A stretch of DNA of 64,000 bases. Source: Kitasatospora sp. MMS16-BH015 (GTDB lineage: Bacteria; Actinomycetota; Actinomycetes; Streptomycetales; Streptomycetaceae). The DNA is taken from assembly GCF_002943525.1 (NCBI RefSeq), contig NZ_CP025394.1, forward strand, positions 8,385,001 through 8,449,000, read 5' to 3'. Each line of letters opens with the position of its first letter. Position 1 is the stretch's first letter. Below, one piece after another: positions 1 to 8,446 of the stretch. The position numbers were made by a program, and so were the translations under genes. The notes under the pieces were generated by a model. It had not been told where the DNA came from. It saw only the letters and a program-made list of their open reading frames with translations, and searched no databases.

Positions 1-857
1 CCAAGGCGGGCAACACCCTCACCCAACGCGTGCTGCGCCCGGCCGGCGGCGCGACGGTGACCGTCCGGCTCGAACTGGACGGCCTCGCCGACGGCCAGCG
101 CGCCGGGCTCTGCCACTACGCCGCCACCTACGCCGGGTTGGGCGTCCGGCGCTCCGGCGCCACCACCACGATCTCGCAGAACGTGAACGGCACCCTCACC
201 GACGGCCCGGCGCTCACGCAGAACGTCCTCTGGCTGCGCACCACTTGGGACGTGAGCGGGGTCAGCCGGTTCTCGTACAGCCTCGACGGTCTCGCCTTCA
301 CCTCCTTCGGCGCGACCTACCAGCTCACCTGGGGCGGCTACCGGGGCGACCGGGTCGGCCTGTACACCTACAACCCGAACGGCACCGGCTACGTCGACTT
401 CGACTCGGTGGAGTACACCCTCGGCGCCGCCAAGGCGTACAAGGTGGTGAGCGTGCGCAGCGGCAAGGTCGCCGACGTGGGCGGTGCCTCGACGGTGGAC
501 GGCTCGGGCCTGGTCCAGTGGACCGACAAGGGCGCGCCGAACCAGCAGTGGCTCTTCCAGTCCACGGCGGACGGCTACCACACCGTCAGGTGCGTCCACA
601 GCTGCAAGGTGCTCGACGTGGCGGGCTCCTCGACGGCGGACGGCGCACGCGTCGTGCAGGCCACCGCCGACGGACGGGCGAGCCAGCAGTGGCAGCTGCG
701 CCCGCAGGGCGGCGGCGAGTTCACGCTGGTCAACCGGAACAGCGGCAAGGTGCTCGACGTGAGCGGGGGCAGCACGGCCGACGGCGCGGCGCTGATCCAG
801 TACGCCGACCGCGGCAGCACCAACCAGCGGTGGACCTTCCAGCGACAGAACTCCTAG
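1..857 (+). CDS. Secreted GH43-like glycosidase, C-terminal part with ricin-type lectin (partial)
   Basis: The 5' end lies outside the window; the visible frame is open from base 3 to a TAG at 855. The first ~140 residues (around NTLTQRVLRP and GLCHYAATYAGLGV) look like the beta-sandwich concanavalin-A-like domain found at the C-terminus of GH43 beta-xylosidases and arabinofuranosidases. From about base 430 come three ricin-B (CBM13) repeats, each with an SGKxxDVxGxSTxDG segment and a closing Q-x-W (NQQW, SQQW, NQRW). GH43 enzymes cleave xylosyl or arabinosyl bonds; the lectin tail should tether the enzyme to polysaccharide outside the cell. The next gene starts 11 bases downstream, so the two are probably co-transcribed. 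The catalytic domain is not visible, so the GH43 assignment rests on the accessory domain only. Confidence 0.7.
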   Translation, partial: KAGNTLTQRVLRPAGGATVTVRLELDGLADGQRAGLCHYAATYAGLGVRRSGATTTISQNVNGTLTDGPALTQNVLWLRTTWDVSGVSRFSYSLDGLAFTSFGATYQLTWGGYRGDRVGLYTYNPNGTGYVDFDSVEYTLGAAKAYKVVSVRSGKVADVGGASTVDGSGLVQWTDKGAPNQQWLFQSTADGYHTVRCVHSCKVLDVAGSSTADGARVVQATADGRASQQWQLRPQGGGEFTLVNRNSGKVLDVSGGSTADGAALIQYADRGSTNQRWTFQRQNS

Positions 858-868
858 GACGGACAGTG

Positions 869-3800
869 ATGAGACCTCTCATCCCCGTGGTCCGCAAGGC
901 GTCGGTGGCGCTCGCGGCGGCCCTCTCCGCCACGCTGCTGACCGCTCTGGCAGCACCGCCCCCGGCTGTGGCGGCCTCGACCGCGACCCAGGCGACGTAC
1001 TACGTCGCGCCCGGTGGTGACGACGCCAACCCCGGCACGATCACGGCGCCGTTCAAGACCCTCCAGCACGCCCGGGACGTCGTCCGCACGGTCGACGGCT
1101 CCATGACCGGGGACATCAACGTCCTGCTCCGGGGCGGCACTTACCCGGTGAGCAGCACGATCGACTTCACCTCGGCCGACTCCGGCACGAACGGGCACCG
1201 GGTCGTCTACGCCGCCTACCCGGGTGAGAAGCCCGCCCTGGAGGCGGGGGTTCAGGTGACCGGCTGGACGCAGCACAGCGGGAACATCTGGCAGGCCACC
1301 CTCAACCGCGATGACAAGCTCCGCGCGCTCTACGTCAACGACAGGCGCGCTCAGATGGCGTCGAAGACGGTCAACTCGGCCGATTGCTACGGCACTTACA
1401 CTGTCACGGCGGGCCAGGCCCCCTGGGCCTGGGACTCGGGCTCGCAGTGCGACGGGGCCAAGTACGGCCTCTCCGACCTGCCCGCCGTCGCCGCCAACCA
1501 GGACGACGTCGAGATCAAGTCGACGAGTACCTGGAACACGGCCATCGTCGGAGTCCGCCAGATCACCACGAGCTCGGACGGCGCCAGCCGGGTGGCCCTG
1601 TTCCAGGAGCCCGGCGCGGCCATGGCCCAGGGATCGCCGTACGCTGGCTTCGTCGCCGGCAGTGGCAGTCAGACGATCATGAACGCGTTCGAATTCCTTG
1701 ACCAGCCGGGCGAGTTCTACTTCGACAAGAGCACCCACACGCTGTACTACGACAAGTCCGGCTCCGAGGACATGACGACGGCGCAGGTCTTCGCGCCGAA
1801 CAACCTCGCCACCCTCATCCACGTGGCCGGCACGTCCACCACCGACCACGCGCGGAACATCACGTTCTCCGGGCTCACGATCGAGCACTCCGACTGGAAC
1901 CTGGTCGAGGTCGCGGGCTCCGTCTTCCGGCAGGGCCAGCAGGGCAACGCCGGCACCAACGTGTACGCCAGGAAGAACTTCCACGCGTACACCTACCGCA
2001 ACGTCGACCTGCCGCCCGCGGCCGTCCAGATCGAGAACGCCGACGGGATCGTCCTGCAGGGCAACACGGTGCAGCACACCGGCGCCGACGGGATCACCCT
2101 GGCCAACGACGTGACGGACACCCAGTTGACCGGCAACGTCACGAACGACATCGCCGGGTCCGCCGTCACCGTGGGACACCCCCAGCACGTGTACATCGGT
2201 GACCAGACCTCGACGAACAACGAGAAGTACCCGGTGAACGTCGAGGGCCTCTGCAAGAATGTCACCGTCACGGACAACTACCTCCACGACAGCGCAGTGC
2301 TGTTCCAGGGCTCCAGCGCCGTGTCGGCGTACTTCGTCGACTCCCTCTCCGTGCAGCACAACCGGATCGAGAAGTCCCCGTGGGCGGGCATCACGCTCGG
2401 CTGGGGGTGGTGGAACTTCGACGGTTCGACCAACTCCGTCAACCCCGGGAACCCGACCACCACGGCGCGGAACAACACCGTCAAGTACAACGAGATCTTC
2501 GACACGATGCAGGTGCTCGGCGACTCCGCGCCCATCTACACGCTGGGCAGCCAGCCGGGAACGGAGGTCAGCGACAACTACATCAAGGGCGTCCCGGCCG
2601 GCCACCGGTACGGCCTGCACCCCGACGAGGGCTCCGCCTTCATCAACGAGCACGACAACGTGCTCGACGTCGACCCGGGCGTGTACTTCGCCATCAACTC
2701 CGGTACCTGGGGCCGGCAGCACGACCTGACCCTCACCAACAACTACGGCACCGTCGACAAGATCGCCGGCCGGAGCATCCCGAACAGTACCGTCACGGAC
2801 GTGAAGGGCTACGGGGACAACGTGTGGCCCTCGCAGGCGTACTCCATCGCTCTCAACGCGGGGCTGGAGGACGCCTACAGGGGACTTCTGCCCGCCGCCG
2901 CCGCGGCTGCGCAGGACTACGCGCTGCCCGCGAGCACGTTCGCCGGCACGGGCGTGCTGACCGTGCCTGTGCGCAGCCCCAAGGACGCGGCCAAGACGCT
3001 CTGGCTGGCTCCCGCCGGTACGACGACGTTCGCCGCCGGTCCCACCATGACCAGCGCGAGCGGTACTTCGACGAGCATCGGCGTCCCGAAGGCGGCGGGT
3101 GACTACCACCTCTACGTCGTGGACGCCCAGGGGAACGCGTCCGCCGCGTCGAACGCGCTCGTGCGGCAGCGCTGGAACCACGTCGACGACAAGGCCGCGG
3201 GGGTGACCTACTCCGGGACCTGGTCGAACTGGAACGACGCGAAGGACATGAACGGGTCCGAGAAGTACACGGGCACCGCGGGCAACTACGCCGAGTTCTC
3301 GTTCACCGGCTCGGGCGTGCGGTACCTCGGCATGACGCAGCCGAACATGGGCAAGGTGGACGTCTACCTCGACGGCACCCTGACCCGGGCGGGCCTCGAC
3401 GCCTACGCCCCGACGGTGACCAAGCAGGTGCCGCTGTTCGAGAAGACGGACCTGGCCGCGGGCCCGCACACGATCAGGGTGGTGTGCACCGGGACGAAGA
3501 ACACCGCGGCCTCCGCCGCCGTCTGCGCGGTGGACGCGTTCGCCGCCATCTCGTTCCCCGCGACGAACGCCAACTACAAGATGCTGAACAAGAGCAGCGC
3601 CAAGGCGGTCGACGTGTCCGGCGGATCGTTGTCCGCCGGAGCCGGCGTCATCCAGTGGAACGACTCCGGAGCCGGGAACCAGAACTGGCGCTTCGTCCCG
3701 GTGGGTGACGGCAGTTACCAGGTCGTCAGCCGCAACAGCGCCCTGGCCCTGGACGTCAGCGGTGCTTCCACGGCGGACGGCGCGGCCGTCGTCCAGGCGA

Positions 3801-3991
3801 CCGCCGGCGGCGGCGCGGACCAGCACTGGGCACTGGTCGCCACCGGAAACGGCTACTACAAGATCAAGAACGTGAACAGCGGCAAGCTGCTCGACGTGTC
3901 CGGAGCCTCGACCTCGGCGGGCGCGCAGCTCGTCCAGACGGCGGACACCAGCACCGACAGCCAGCTGTGGAGGGTGGTCAACGTGGACTGA
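869..3991 (+). CDS. Secreted right-handed beta-helix glycosidase (GH141-like) with ricin lectin domain
   Basis: A 1040-aa protein with a signal peptide (basic start, then a hydrophobic Ala/Leu stretch ending near PAVAAS). The mature start YYVAPGGDDANPGT...PFKTLQHARDVV is the usual opening of beta-helix enzymes of the GH141/GH120 type, some of which act on fucosyl or xylosyl substrates. Residues ~40-680 contain repeated beta-helix coils (for example VQIENADGIVLQGNTVQHTG). A beta-sandwich, galactose-binding-like region lies at ~765-895 and a three-repeat ricin-B domain at ~900-1040. I chose the ATG at 869 because the signal peptide begins there; the open frame extends upstream only as a shadow of the preceding gene. 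The exact substrate cannot be read from sequence. Confidence 0.7.
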   Translation: MRPLIPVVRKASVALAAALSATLLTALAAPPPAVAASTATQATYYVAPGGDDANPGTITAPFKTLQHARDVVRTVDGSMTGDINVLLRGGTYPVSSTIDFTSADSGTNGHRVVYAAYPGEKPALEAGVQVTGWTQHSGNIWQATLNRDDKLRALYVNDRRAQMASKTVNSADCYGTYTVTAGQAPWAWDSGSQCDGAKYGLSDLPAVAANQDDVEIKSTSTWNTAIVGVRQITTSSDGASRVALFQEPGAAMAQGSPYAGFVAGSGSQTIMNAFEFLDQPGEFYFDKSTHTLYYDKSGSEDMTTAQVFAPNNLATLIHVAGTSTTDHARNITFSGLTIEHSDWNLVEVAGSVFRQGQQGNAGTNVYARKNFHAYTYRNVDLPPAAVQIENADGIVLQGNTVQHTGADGITLANDVTDTQLTGNVTNDIAGSAVTVGHPQHVYIGDQTSTNNEKYPVNVEGLCKNVTVTDNYLHDSAVLFQGSSAVSAYFVDSLSVQHNRIEKSPWAGITLGWGWWNFDGSTNSVNPGNPTTTARNNTVKYNEIFDTMQVLGDSAPIYTLGSQPGTEVSDNYIKGVPAGHRYGLHPDEGSAFINEHDNVLDVDPGVYFAINSGTWGRQHDLTLTNNYGTVDKIAGRSIPNSTVTDVKGYGDNVWPSQAYSIALNAGLEDAYRGLLPAAAAAAQDYALPASTFAGTGVLTVPVRSPKDAAKTLWLAPAGTTTFAAGPTMTSASGTSTSIGVPKAAGDYHLYVVDAQGNASAASNALVRQRWNHVDDKAAGVTYSGTWSNWNDAKDMNGSEKYTGTAGNYAEFSFTGSGVRYLGMTQPNMGKVDVYLDGTLTRAGLDAYAPTVTKQVPLFEKTDLAAGPHTIRVVCTGTKNTAASAAVCAVDAFAAISFPATNANYKMLNKSSAKAVDVSGGSLSAGAGVIQWNDSGAGNQNWRFVPVGDGSYQVVSRNSALALDVSGASTADGAAVVQATAGGGADQHWALVATGNGYYKIKNVNSGKLLDVSGASTSAGAQLVQTADTSTDSQLWRVVNVD

Positions 3992-4016
3992 CCCCGTCCG
4001 CGACCGACGACGCGGG

Positions 4017-4199
4017 GGCTCCGGCAGCGGCACCGGCACCTCCTTCCGGTCCGCCGGGCTCGCCGATCCGTCCTGGTCGTCGTTCCGCTCGCACAACCAC
4101 CCGGACCGCTGCATCCGGCACTGCGACCACGGGCTGCGCATCCACCCGATCTCCACCGCGACCGGCAGGGCGGACGCCGCGTTCTCGTTCTGGTACTGA
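4017..4199 (+). pseudogene. Remnant of an AbfB (CBM42) arabinose-binding domain
   Basis: This stretch has no start codon and is in a different frame from the gene ending at 3991, but it reads SFRSHNHPDRCIRHCDHGL followed by RADAAFSF and TGA. It matches the closing repeat of AbfB domains, whose signature is SFxSxNxPxxYLRHxxxxL...ADATF. Two positions that are normally aromatic or Arg are changed (RCIRHC where YLRHR is usual), as expected for decay. It is probably the tail of an arabinofuranosidase whose body was deleted. A complete AbfB domain occurs in this window at the end of the GH54 gene (59919-61484). Confidence 0.7.
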
Positions 4200-4209
4200 G
4201 GCCGTGCAT

Positions 4210-4237
4210 CCTCCTGGCGTCATGCGACGCCAGGAGG
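4210..4237 (+). terminator. Intrinsic terminator-like hairpin
   Basis: A perfect 12-bp inverted repeat (CCTCCTGGCGTC / GACGCCAGGAGG) with a 4-base loop. It lies just after the AbfB remnant and has no T-tract, as is common in Streptomyces. It probably ends transcription from the two enzymes upstream. Confidence 0.75.
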
Positions 4238-4289
4238 GCGTCACGTGCCGGACACATCCTTGTTACCGGCGTTGGCTTTCGCCGTCTCA

Positions 4290-4324
4290 TCTACGCGCGG
4301 ATACTCGGGTCTACGCGCGGATAC
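4290..4324 (+). repeat. 15-bp direct repeat, 20-bp period, upstream of secreted-protein gene
   Basis: The sequence TCTACGCGCGGATAC occurs at 4290 and again at 4310, two helical turns apart and 42 bases before the next start codon. It is a candidate regulator binding site or transcription-start element; no matching regulator is identified. Confidence 0.5.
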
Positions 4325-4365
4325 CGCCGCCCGTTCACCCCCAACTCCACTGTGAGGAACGGTAG

Positions 4366-5304
4366 ATGATCGCCGTACGTAACATGCGCAGCAGCGCTGC
4401 TCTCGCCGCCTCGGCCCTGCTCGCGGCCACCGTGACCGGGCTCGCGGGCCCGGCCGCCCCCGCTGCGGCGGCCACGCCCCACCGGATCCTGTTCGACAAC
4501 AGCAAGGGGGAGACGGCCGGCAACGCCGACTGGATCATCTCCACCAGCCAGCCCGACCCGCTGGCCGAGAACGCCAACCCCACCACCGAGAAGAGCTGGA
4601 CGGGCGGGATCTCCGCCTGGGGCGTCGCCCTCCAGAAGACCGGGCAGTACAGCCTGAAGACGCTCCCGTCGGGCTCGACCATCAGCTACGGCACCGGCGG
4701 CACGCTGGACCTCGCGAACTTCGACACCTTCGTGATCCCCGAGCCGAACATCAGATTCAGTGCTGCCGAGAAGACCGCGATCATGAAGTTCGTCCAGAAC
4801 GGCGGCGGCCTGTTCCTGATCTCGGACCACACCCAGAGCGACCGCAACAACGACGGCTGGGACTCCCCGGCGATCATCAACGACCTGCTGACCAGCAACG
4901 GCGTCAACAACACCGACCCGTTCGGCTTCTCGGTGGACCTGAAGAACATCACCACCGACAACCCCCGCGCGATCTCCGACAGCAGCAACCCGGTGCTCAA
5001 CGGCGCCTTCGGCAAGGTCACCGGCAGCATCCTGCGCAACGGCACCACCTTCACCCTCAAGCCCGCCGACAATCCGGCCGTCAAGGGACTGGTCTACCGC
5101 ACCGGCTACAGCGGAAGCACCGGTGCCTTCTTCGTGACCTCCGCCTTCGGCAGCGGCCGGGTGGCGGTCTGGGGCGACAGCTCGCCGGCCGACGACGGCA
5201 CGGGGCAGTCCGGCAACACCCTCTACAACGGCTGGAACGACCCGGCCGGCACCGACGCCGCCCTCGCGTTGAACGCCACCGCCTGGCTCGCCAAGGCCGT
5301 CTGA
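4366..5304 (+). CDS. Secreted protein of unknown function, possible glutamine-amidotransferase-like (GATase1) fold
   Basis: A 312-aa protein with a clear signal peptide (MIAVRNMRSS, a hydrophobic core, cleavage near AAAA-TPHR). GAGGA lies 7 bases before the ATG. The mature part starts HRILFDNSKGETAGNADWII and contains NFDTFVIPEP, then KFVQNGGGLFLISDHTQSDR, then GRVAVWGDSSPADD. The pattern 'strand, G-rich turn, DHT...' resembles secreted actinobacterial proteins with a class I glutamine-amidotransferase-like Rossmann domain (ThuA/IFT52-like), often annotated only as hydrolase. I see no reliable catalytic triad, so no reaction is assigned. It stands between two strong hairpins and is probably monocistronic. 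Confidence 0.6.
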   Translation: MIAVRNMRSSAALAASALLAATVTGLAGPAAPAAAATPHRILFDNSKGETAGNADWIISTSQPDPLAENANPTTEKSWTGGISAWGVALQKTGQYSLKTLPSGSTISYGTGGTLDLANFDTFVIPEPNIRFSAAEKTAIMKFVQNGGGLFLISDHTQSDRNNDGWDSPAIINDLLTSNGVNNTDPFGFSVDLKNITTDNPRAISDSSNPVLNGAFGKVTGSILRNGTTFTLKPADNPAVKGLVYRTGYSGSTGAFFVTSAFGSGRVAVWGDSSPADDGTGQSGNTLYNGWNDPAGTDAALALNATAWLAKAV

Positions 5305-5325
5305 CCGTCCGCGCCCGACCGCCCC

Positions 5326-5362
5326 GGCCTCTCCGCTCCGGCGCCGCCGGGGCGGAGAGGCC
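5326..5362 (+). terminator. Intrinsic terminator-like hairpin
   Basis: GGCCTCTCCGC pairs with GCGGAGAGGCC, and the stem extends inward through a G.T pair to about 16 bp with a 5-base loop. It begins 22 bases after the stop of the secreted protein gene. Confidence 0.8.
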
Positions 5363-5570
5363 AAGCACGGTGGGCCGGTGCACACCTGTCGGTCCGACGG
5401 TCGCCTCGATGGTTTGTGCGAACATACGAGGCGAGTGCCGGCTTGGCTGTGGGGCGGCAATGGTGGCCGGCCTGGCCGGCCTGGTGCACCGGATCACCGG
5501 ACGAACCCGCTCCGCCACCACGTCGGCTGACCGTTCGGCCGGTGCGGCCGGGCATAGGGAGGGGGAGTAC

Positions 5571-6374
5571 GTGAACCAGGTGCAGCTCATCTGTACGGAT
5601 CTGGACGGCACGCTGCTCGACTCCCGGGGCGAGCTGAGCCCCGGGAGCATCGAGGCCGTCGAGACGGCGCGCGGTGCGGGGTTGGCCGTCGTGTGCGTCA
5701 CCGGCCGACCGGTGCGCGACGCCCTGCCGCTCACCCGCAGATACGGCCTGACCGGCCCGCTGGTGTGCAGCAACGGTGCCGTGGTCGTCGACGCCGAGAC
5801 CGGCGCGGTGCTGCTGCACCAGGGCTTCGACCCGGTGGAGTGCGTCTCGGTGGTCACGGAGCTGCAGGGCGCGATCCCCGGCCTGGTCATGGGGGTCGAG
5901 TCGAACGGCGGCCTCTACCTGGAGAAGGAGTTCGCCGACCTCGTCCCGTACGGCTGGCTGCACGAGCCGGTGCGCTCGGCCCGGACGGCGATCCGCGCCG
6001 ACGACCCGGTGGTCAAGCTGGTGGCGGTGCACGCCGGGCTGACGGCCGAGGCGCTGCAGCGGACCATGGCCGAACTGGCCGGCGACCGGCTGGAGGTCAC
6101 CCGCTCCACCGGCCGCTTCGTCGAGCTCTCCGCCCGGGGCGTGGACAAGGGCCAGGCCATGCAGTGGCTCGTCGGGCACCTGGCCGTGCCCGTCGCCCGG
6201 ACCGCCGCGGTGGGCGACATGCCCAACGACCTGCCGATGCTGCGCGCGGCGGGACTCGGCGCCGCCGTGGCCAACGCCCACCCGCTGGTGCGGGAGGCCG
6301 CCCAGCTCGTCCTGCCGAGCAACGACGACGACGGTGTCGCCGCGCTGATCCACCGCTTCACCGCGGTGAGCTGA
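5571..6374 (+). CDS. Cof-type HAD-superfamily (IIB) phosphatase
   Basis: A 267-aa cytoplasmic hydrolase predicted to remove phosphate from small phosphometabolites such as sugar phosphates. Motif I is DLDGTLLDS (nucleophile DxD near residues 9-11), motif II is VCVTGRP, the conserved Lys is in the segment ending VDKGQAMQWL, and motif IV is GDMPNDLPML near the C-terminus; this is the usual Cof/IIB order. The open frame extends upstream to 5370, but GTG 5571 is preferred because AGGGAGGGGGAG precedes it, the protein then starts directly with beta-strand 1, and the length fits the family (~270 aa). A decayed MFS fragment follows 18 bases downstream in the same frame. Confidence 0.88.
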   Translation: MNQVQLICTDLDGTLLDSRGELSPGSIEAVETARGAGLAVVCVTGRPVRDALPLTRRYGLTGPLVCSNGAVVVDAETGAVLLHQGFDPVECVSVVTELQGAIPGLVMGVESNGGLYLEKEFADLVPYGWLHEPVRSARTAIRADDPVVKLVAVHAGLTAEALQRTMAELAGDRLEVTRSTGRFVELSARGVDKGQAMQWLVGHLAVPVARTAAVGDMPNDLPMLRAAGLGAAVANAHPLVREAAQLVLPSNDDDGVAALIHRFTAVS

Positions 6375-6392
6375 CCCACCGTAAGGAGATCC

Positions 6393-6623
6393 CTGCCCTA
6401 CCTCGCCCTCCTCGGCCGGTCCCACGTCGCCAGACTGCTCACCAGCTCGCTGGTCGGGCGGCTGCCCGGGGCGATGGCGGCCCTCGGCATCGCTCTGACG
6501 CTGCGCCACGCGGGGGGCACGCTGCGCACCGCGGCGGCCTGCGGTGCCCTCGGCGTCACCCTGGGCGCGTTGCTCCTGCTGGCCGCCAGGGCCCGGCTGG
6601 CCCCGGCGCCCGCCGCGATCTGA
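6393..6623 (+). pseudogene. Internally deleted MFS transporter remnant
   Basis: About 76 codons survive. The beginning, YLALLGRSHVARLLTSSLVG followed by RLPGAMAALGIALTLRHAGG, is the typical first membrane helix and loop of actinobacterial MFS efflux proteins. The rest, AACGALGVTLGALLLLAARA, resembles the last helix and tail of the same family. The ten or so helices between them are missing. A Shine-Dalgarno (AAGGAG) is still present but is followed by CTG rather than ATG or GTG. The fragment is not expected to transport anything. Confidence 0.6.
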
Positions 6624-6627
6624 GGCG

Positions 6628-6736
6628 ACCACCGGCGCGGGCCCGGTGCTGCGGCTGGGGCGTTCGGTGCTCGGCTTCTTCTCCCGCTGGTGGCAGATCG
6701 AGTCGCTGTACCGGGCCAACGCGAAGTACCGGCGCC
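6628..6736 (+). pseudogene. Remnant of lysyl-phosphatidylglycerol synthase-like (DUF2156/MprF) C-terminus
   Basis: In a frame different from the MFS remnant, the sequence reads FFSRWWQIESLYRANAKYR, the highly conserved C-terminal motif of actinobacterial phosphatidylglycerol lysyltransferase-domain proteins, normally followed by W-x-PRF. Here it runs straight into a terminator stem and the rest of the family is missing upstream, so it is a relic. The intact protein would be a membrane-lipid aminoacylating enzyme. Confidence 0.6.
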
Positions 6737-6777
6737 TCGGCGCTCCCGGCTCCGCTGAGAGCCGGGAGCGCCGAGGC
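6734..6777. terminator. Strong bidirectional terminator hairpin
   Basis: A perfect 19-bp stem (GCCTCGGCGCTCCCGGCTC and its complement) with a 6-base loop. It lies 20 bases beyond the stop of the leftward SulP gene and beyond the rightward HAD/remnant unit, so it can serve both. Confidence 0.85.
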
Positions 6778-6796
6778 CCGCTGCGCCGAACCTCCG

Positions 6797-8260
6797 TCAG
6801 GCCGGGCCGGCCGGGGCGGGGATCAGCCGCACCGCCTCGGGGGCGTGGGCGTTGTGGCGCTCGGCCCAGGTGGTCAGGGCGCTCTGGCAGGCGTGGTCGA
6901 GGTGCCGGATGCCGGTCAGGTCCAGCTCGACCACGCGGTCGGCGGGCAGCGCCTCCAGGGTGTCCAGGAGCTTGGGCAGCCGGAGGAAGGTGGCGGTGCC
7001 CGTCAGCCGGACGCGGACGAGGCGGTCGGTCCGCTCCTCCGTCTCCACGTGCAGCCGGGAGGTCTCCCAGGCGGTCTTGAGGATCGACAGGCCCAGGCCG
7101 ATCAGCACTCCCTCGAACATGTTGACCGTGACGATGGCGACGGCCGTGGCGGTGAGGACGAGGGCCTCCGAGCGGTGCTCGCGCCAGAGCGGCCCGAGCT
7201 GTTTGAACGGCAGCAGCTTGAACCCGGCGTGGACGAGCACGCCGGCAAGGGCCGCGACGGGGATGACGGCCAGGGCCGCCGGCAGCAGGGCGGCGAAGAG
7301 CAGCAGCCACAGGCCGTGCAGCACGCGGGAGGCCTTGGTCCGGGCGCCGGCCTGCACATTGGCCGCGCTGCGGACGATGACGGCGGTGAGCGGCAGGGCG
7401 CCGAGTGCGCCGCAGAGCGCGTTGCCCGCCCCCTGGGCCATCAGCTCCTTGTCGTAGTCGGTGCGCGGCCCGTCGTGGAGCCGGTCGACGGCCGCCGCGC
7501 TGAAGAGGCTCTCGGCGGAGGCGACGAGGGTGAAGGCCACGATCGTGACGATCAGGGCGGGGGTGAGGTGGTCGAGCAGGCCGGTGCCGGGCGGCTGTAT
7601 CGCGTCCAGCAGGCCCTCGACCTCGACCTTCTTCACCGGGCTGCCGAGCAGCCAGGCGGCGCCGGTGGCGAGGAGCACGGCCACCAGCGCACCCGGGACC
7701 ACCCGCACCTTGGCCGGCAGCCGCTGCCAGAGCAGGATCACGGCGATGGTGCCCGCGCCGATGACGAACGAGGTGCGGGCGGTGGGTGAGGAGACGAGCT
7801 GGGCCAGCAGGCCGGGCAGGCCGAGGAGCTTGCCGGTGCCGCTGGCGGGGGCCGGCCTGCCCGCCATCGCGTAGAGCTGGCCGGCGATGATGACCAGGCC
7901 GATGCCGGCCAGCATGCCCTCGACCACGGCGACGGAGATCGCGCGGAACCACCGGCCCCAGCGCAGGGCGCCGAGCAGCAGTTGGAGCAGGCCGGTCGCG
8001 GCCACGACCAGGCCGAGCGCGGGCAGTCCGAACCGCTGCACCGTCTCGGCGACCAGGACGGTCAGGCCGGCCGCCGGGCCGCTGACCTGGAGGCTGCTGC
8101 CGGGGAGCAGCCCGGTGACCAGGCCGCCGACGATGCCGGTGATCAGGCCGAGTTCGGCGGGGACGCCGGAGGCGACGGCGACGCCCACGCACAGCGGCAG
8201 GGCGACGAGGAACACGACGAGTGAAGCGGTGAGGTCGTACTTGAGAGTGGGAAAACGCAT
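6797..8260 (-). CDS. SulP-family inorganic anion transporter with STAS domain
   Basis: A 487-aa membrane protein that should move sulfate, bicarbonate or a similar anion across the cytoplasmic membrane. It begins FPTLKYDLTASLVVFLVALP, typical of SulP proteins, and has about 10-12 hydrophobic helices including GLITGIVGGLVTGLLPG and SGPAAGLTVLVAE. A C-terminal STAS segment (RVRLTGTATFLRLPKLLDTL, VVELDLTGIRHLDHAC) follows at ~390-480. ATG 8260 is chosen over an ATG 12 bases upstream because GAGGG lies 6 bases before it. No carbonic anhydrase gene, a frequent partner, is seen adjacent. Bases 8261-8446 hold no recognisable gene. Confidence 0.88.
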   Translation of the reverse strand: MRFPTLKYDLTASLVVFLVALPLCVGVAVASGVPAELGLITGIVGGLVTGLLPGSSLQVSGPAAGLTVLVAETVQRFGLPALGLVVAATGLLQLLLGALRWGRWFRAISVAVVEGMLAGIGLVIIAGQLYAMAGRPAPASGTGKLLGLPGLLAQLVSSPTARTSFVIGAGTIAVILLWQRLPAKVRVVPGALVAVLLATGAAWLLGSPVKKVEVEGLLDAIQPPGTGLLDHLTPALIVTIVAFTLVASAESLFSAAAVDRLHDGPRTDYDKELMAQGAGNALCGALGALPLTAVIVRSAANVQAGARTKASRVLHGLWLLLFAALLPAALAVIPVAALAGVLVHAGFKLLPFKQLGPLWREHRSEALVLTATAVAIVTVNMFEGVLIGLGLSILKTAWETSRLHVETEERTDRLVRVRLTGTATFLRLPKLLDTLEALPADRVVELDLTGIRHLDHACQSALTTWAERHNAHAPEAVRLIPAPAGPA

Positions 8261-8446
8261 GGGAGCCCTCATCCGTGGAGGTTCGGCAGGGATGGACCGC
8301 GTGGTCACAGCGGCAGGAGGTCGTCGGTGCCGGGGCGGTGGGTGCGGACCGCTCCGGTGTGCACCGCGCGGCTGGGTGTGCAGCTTCGCCAACTGGTCCG
8401 GCACGTGGCGCTGTACGGGGCCGGCGCGGGCGCGGTCGGGTGCCGA

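Noticed and set aside
430..857. Ricin-like sequences as a possible toxin
   Set aside because: Single trefoil repeats attached to glycosidases are CBM13 carbohydrate-binding modules; there is no ribosome-inactivating A-chain anywhere in the window.
245..868. N-terminal extension of the beta-helix enzyme frame
   Set aside because: Arg/Gly-rich out-of-frame reading of the preceding lectin domain; a signal peptide starts cleanly at 869.
854..4156. 1100-codon open frame on the minus strand
   Set aside because: It is antisense to the beta-helix enzyme gene with no domain or ribosome-binding site; a GC-bias artefact.
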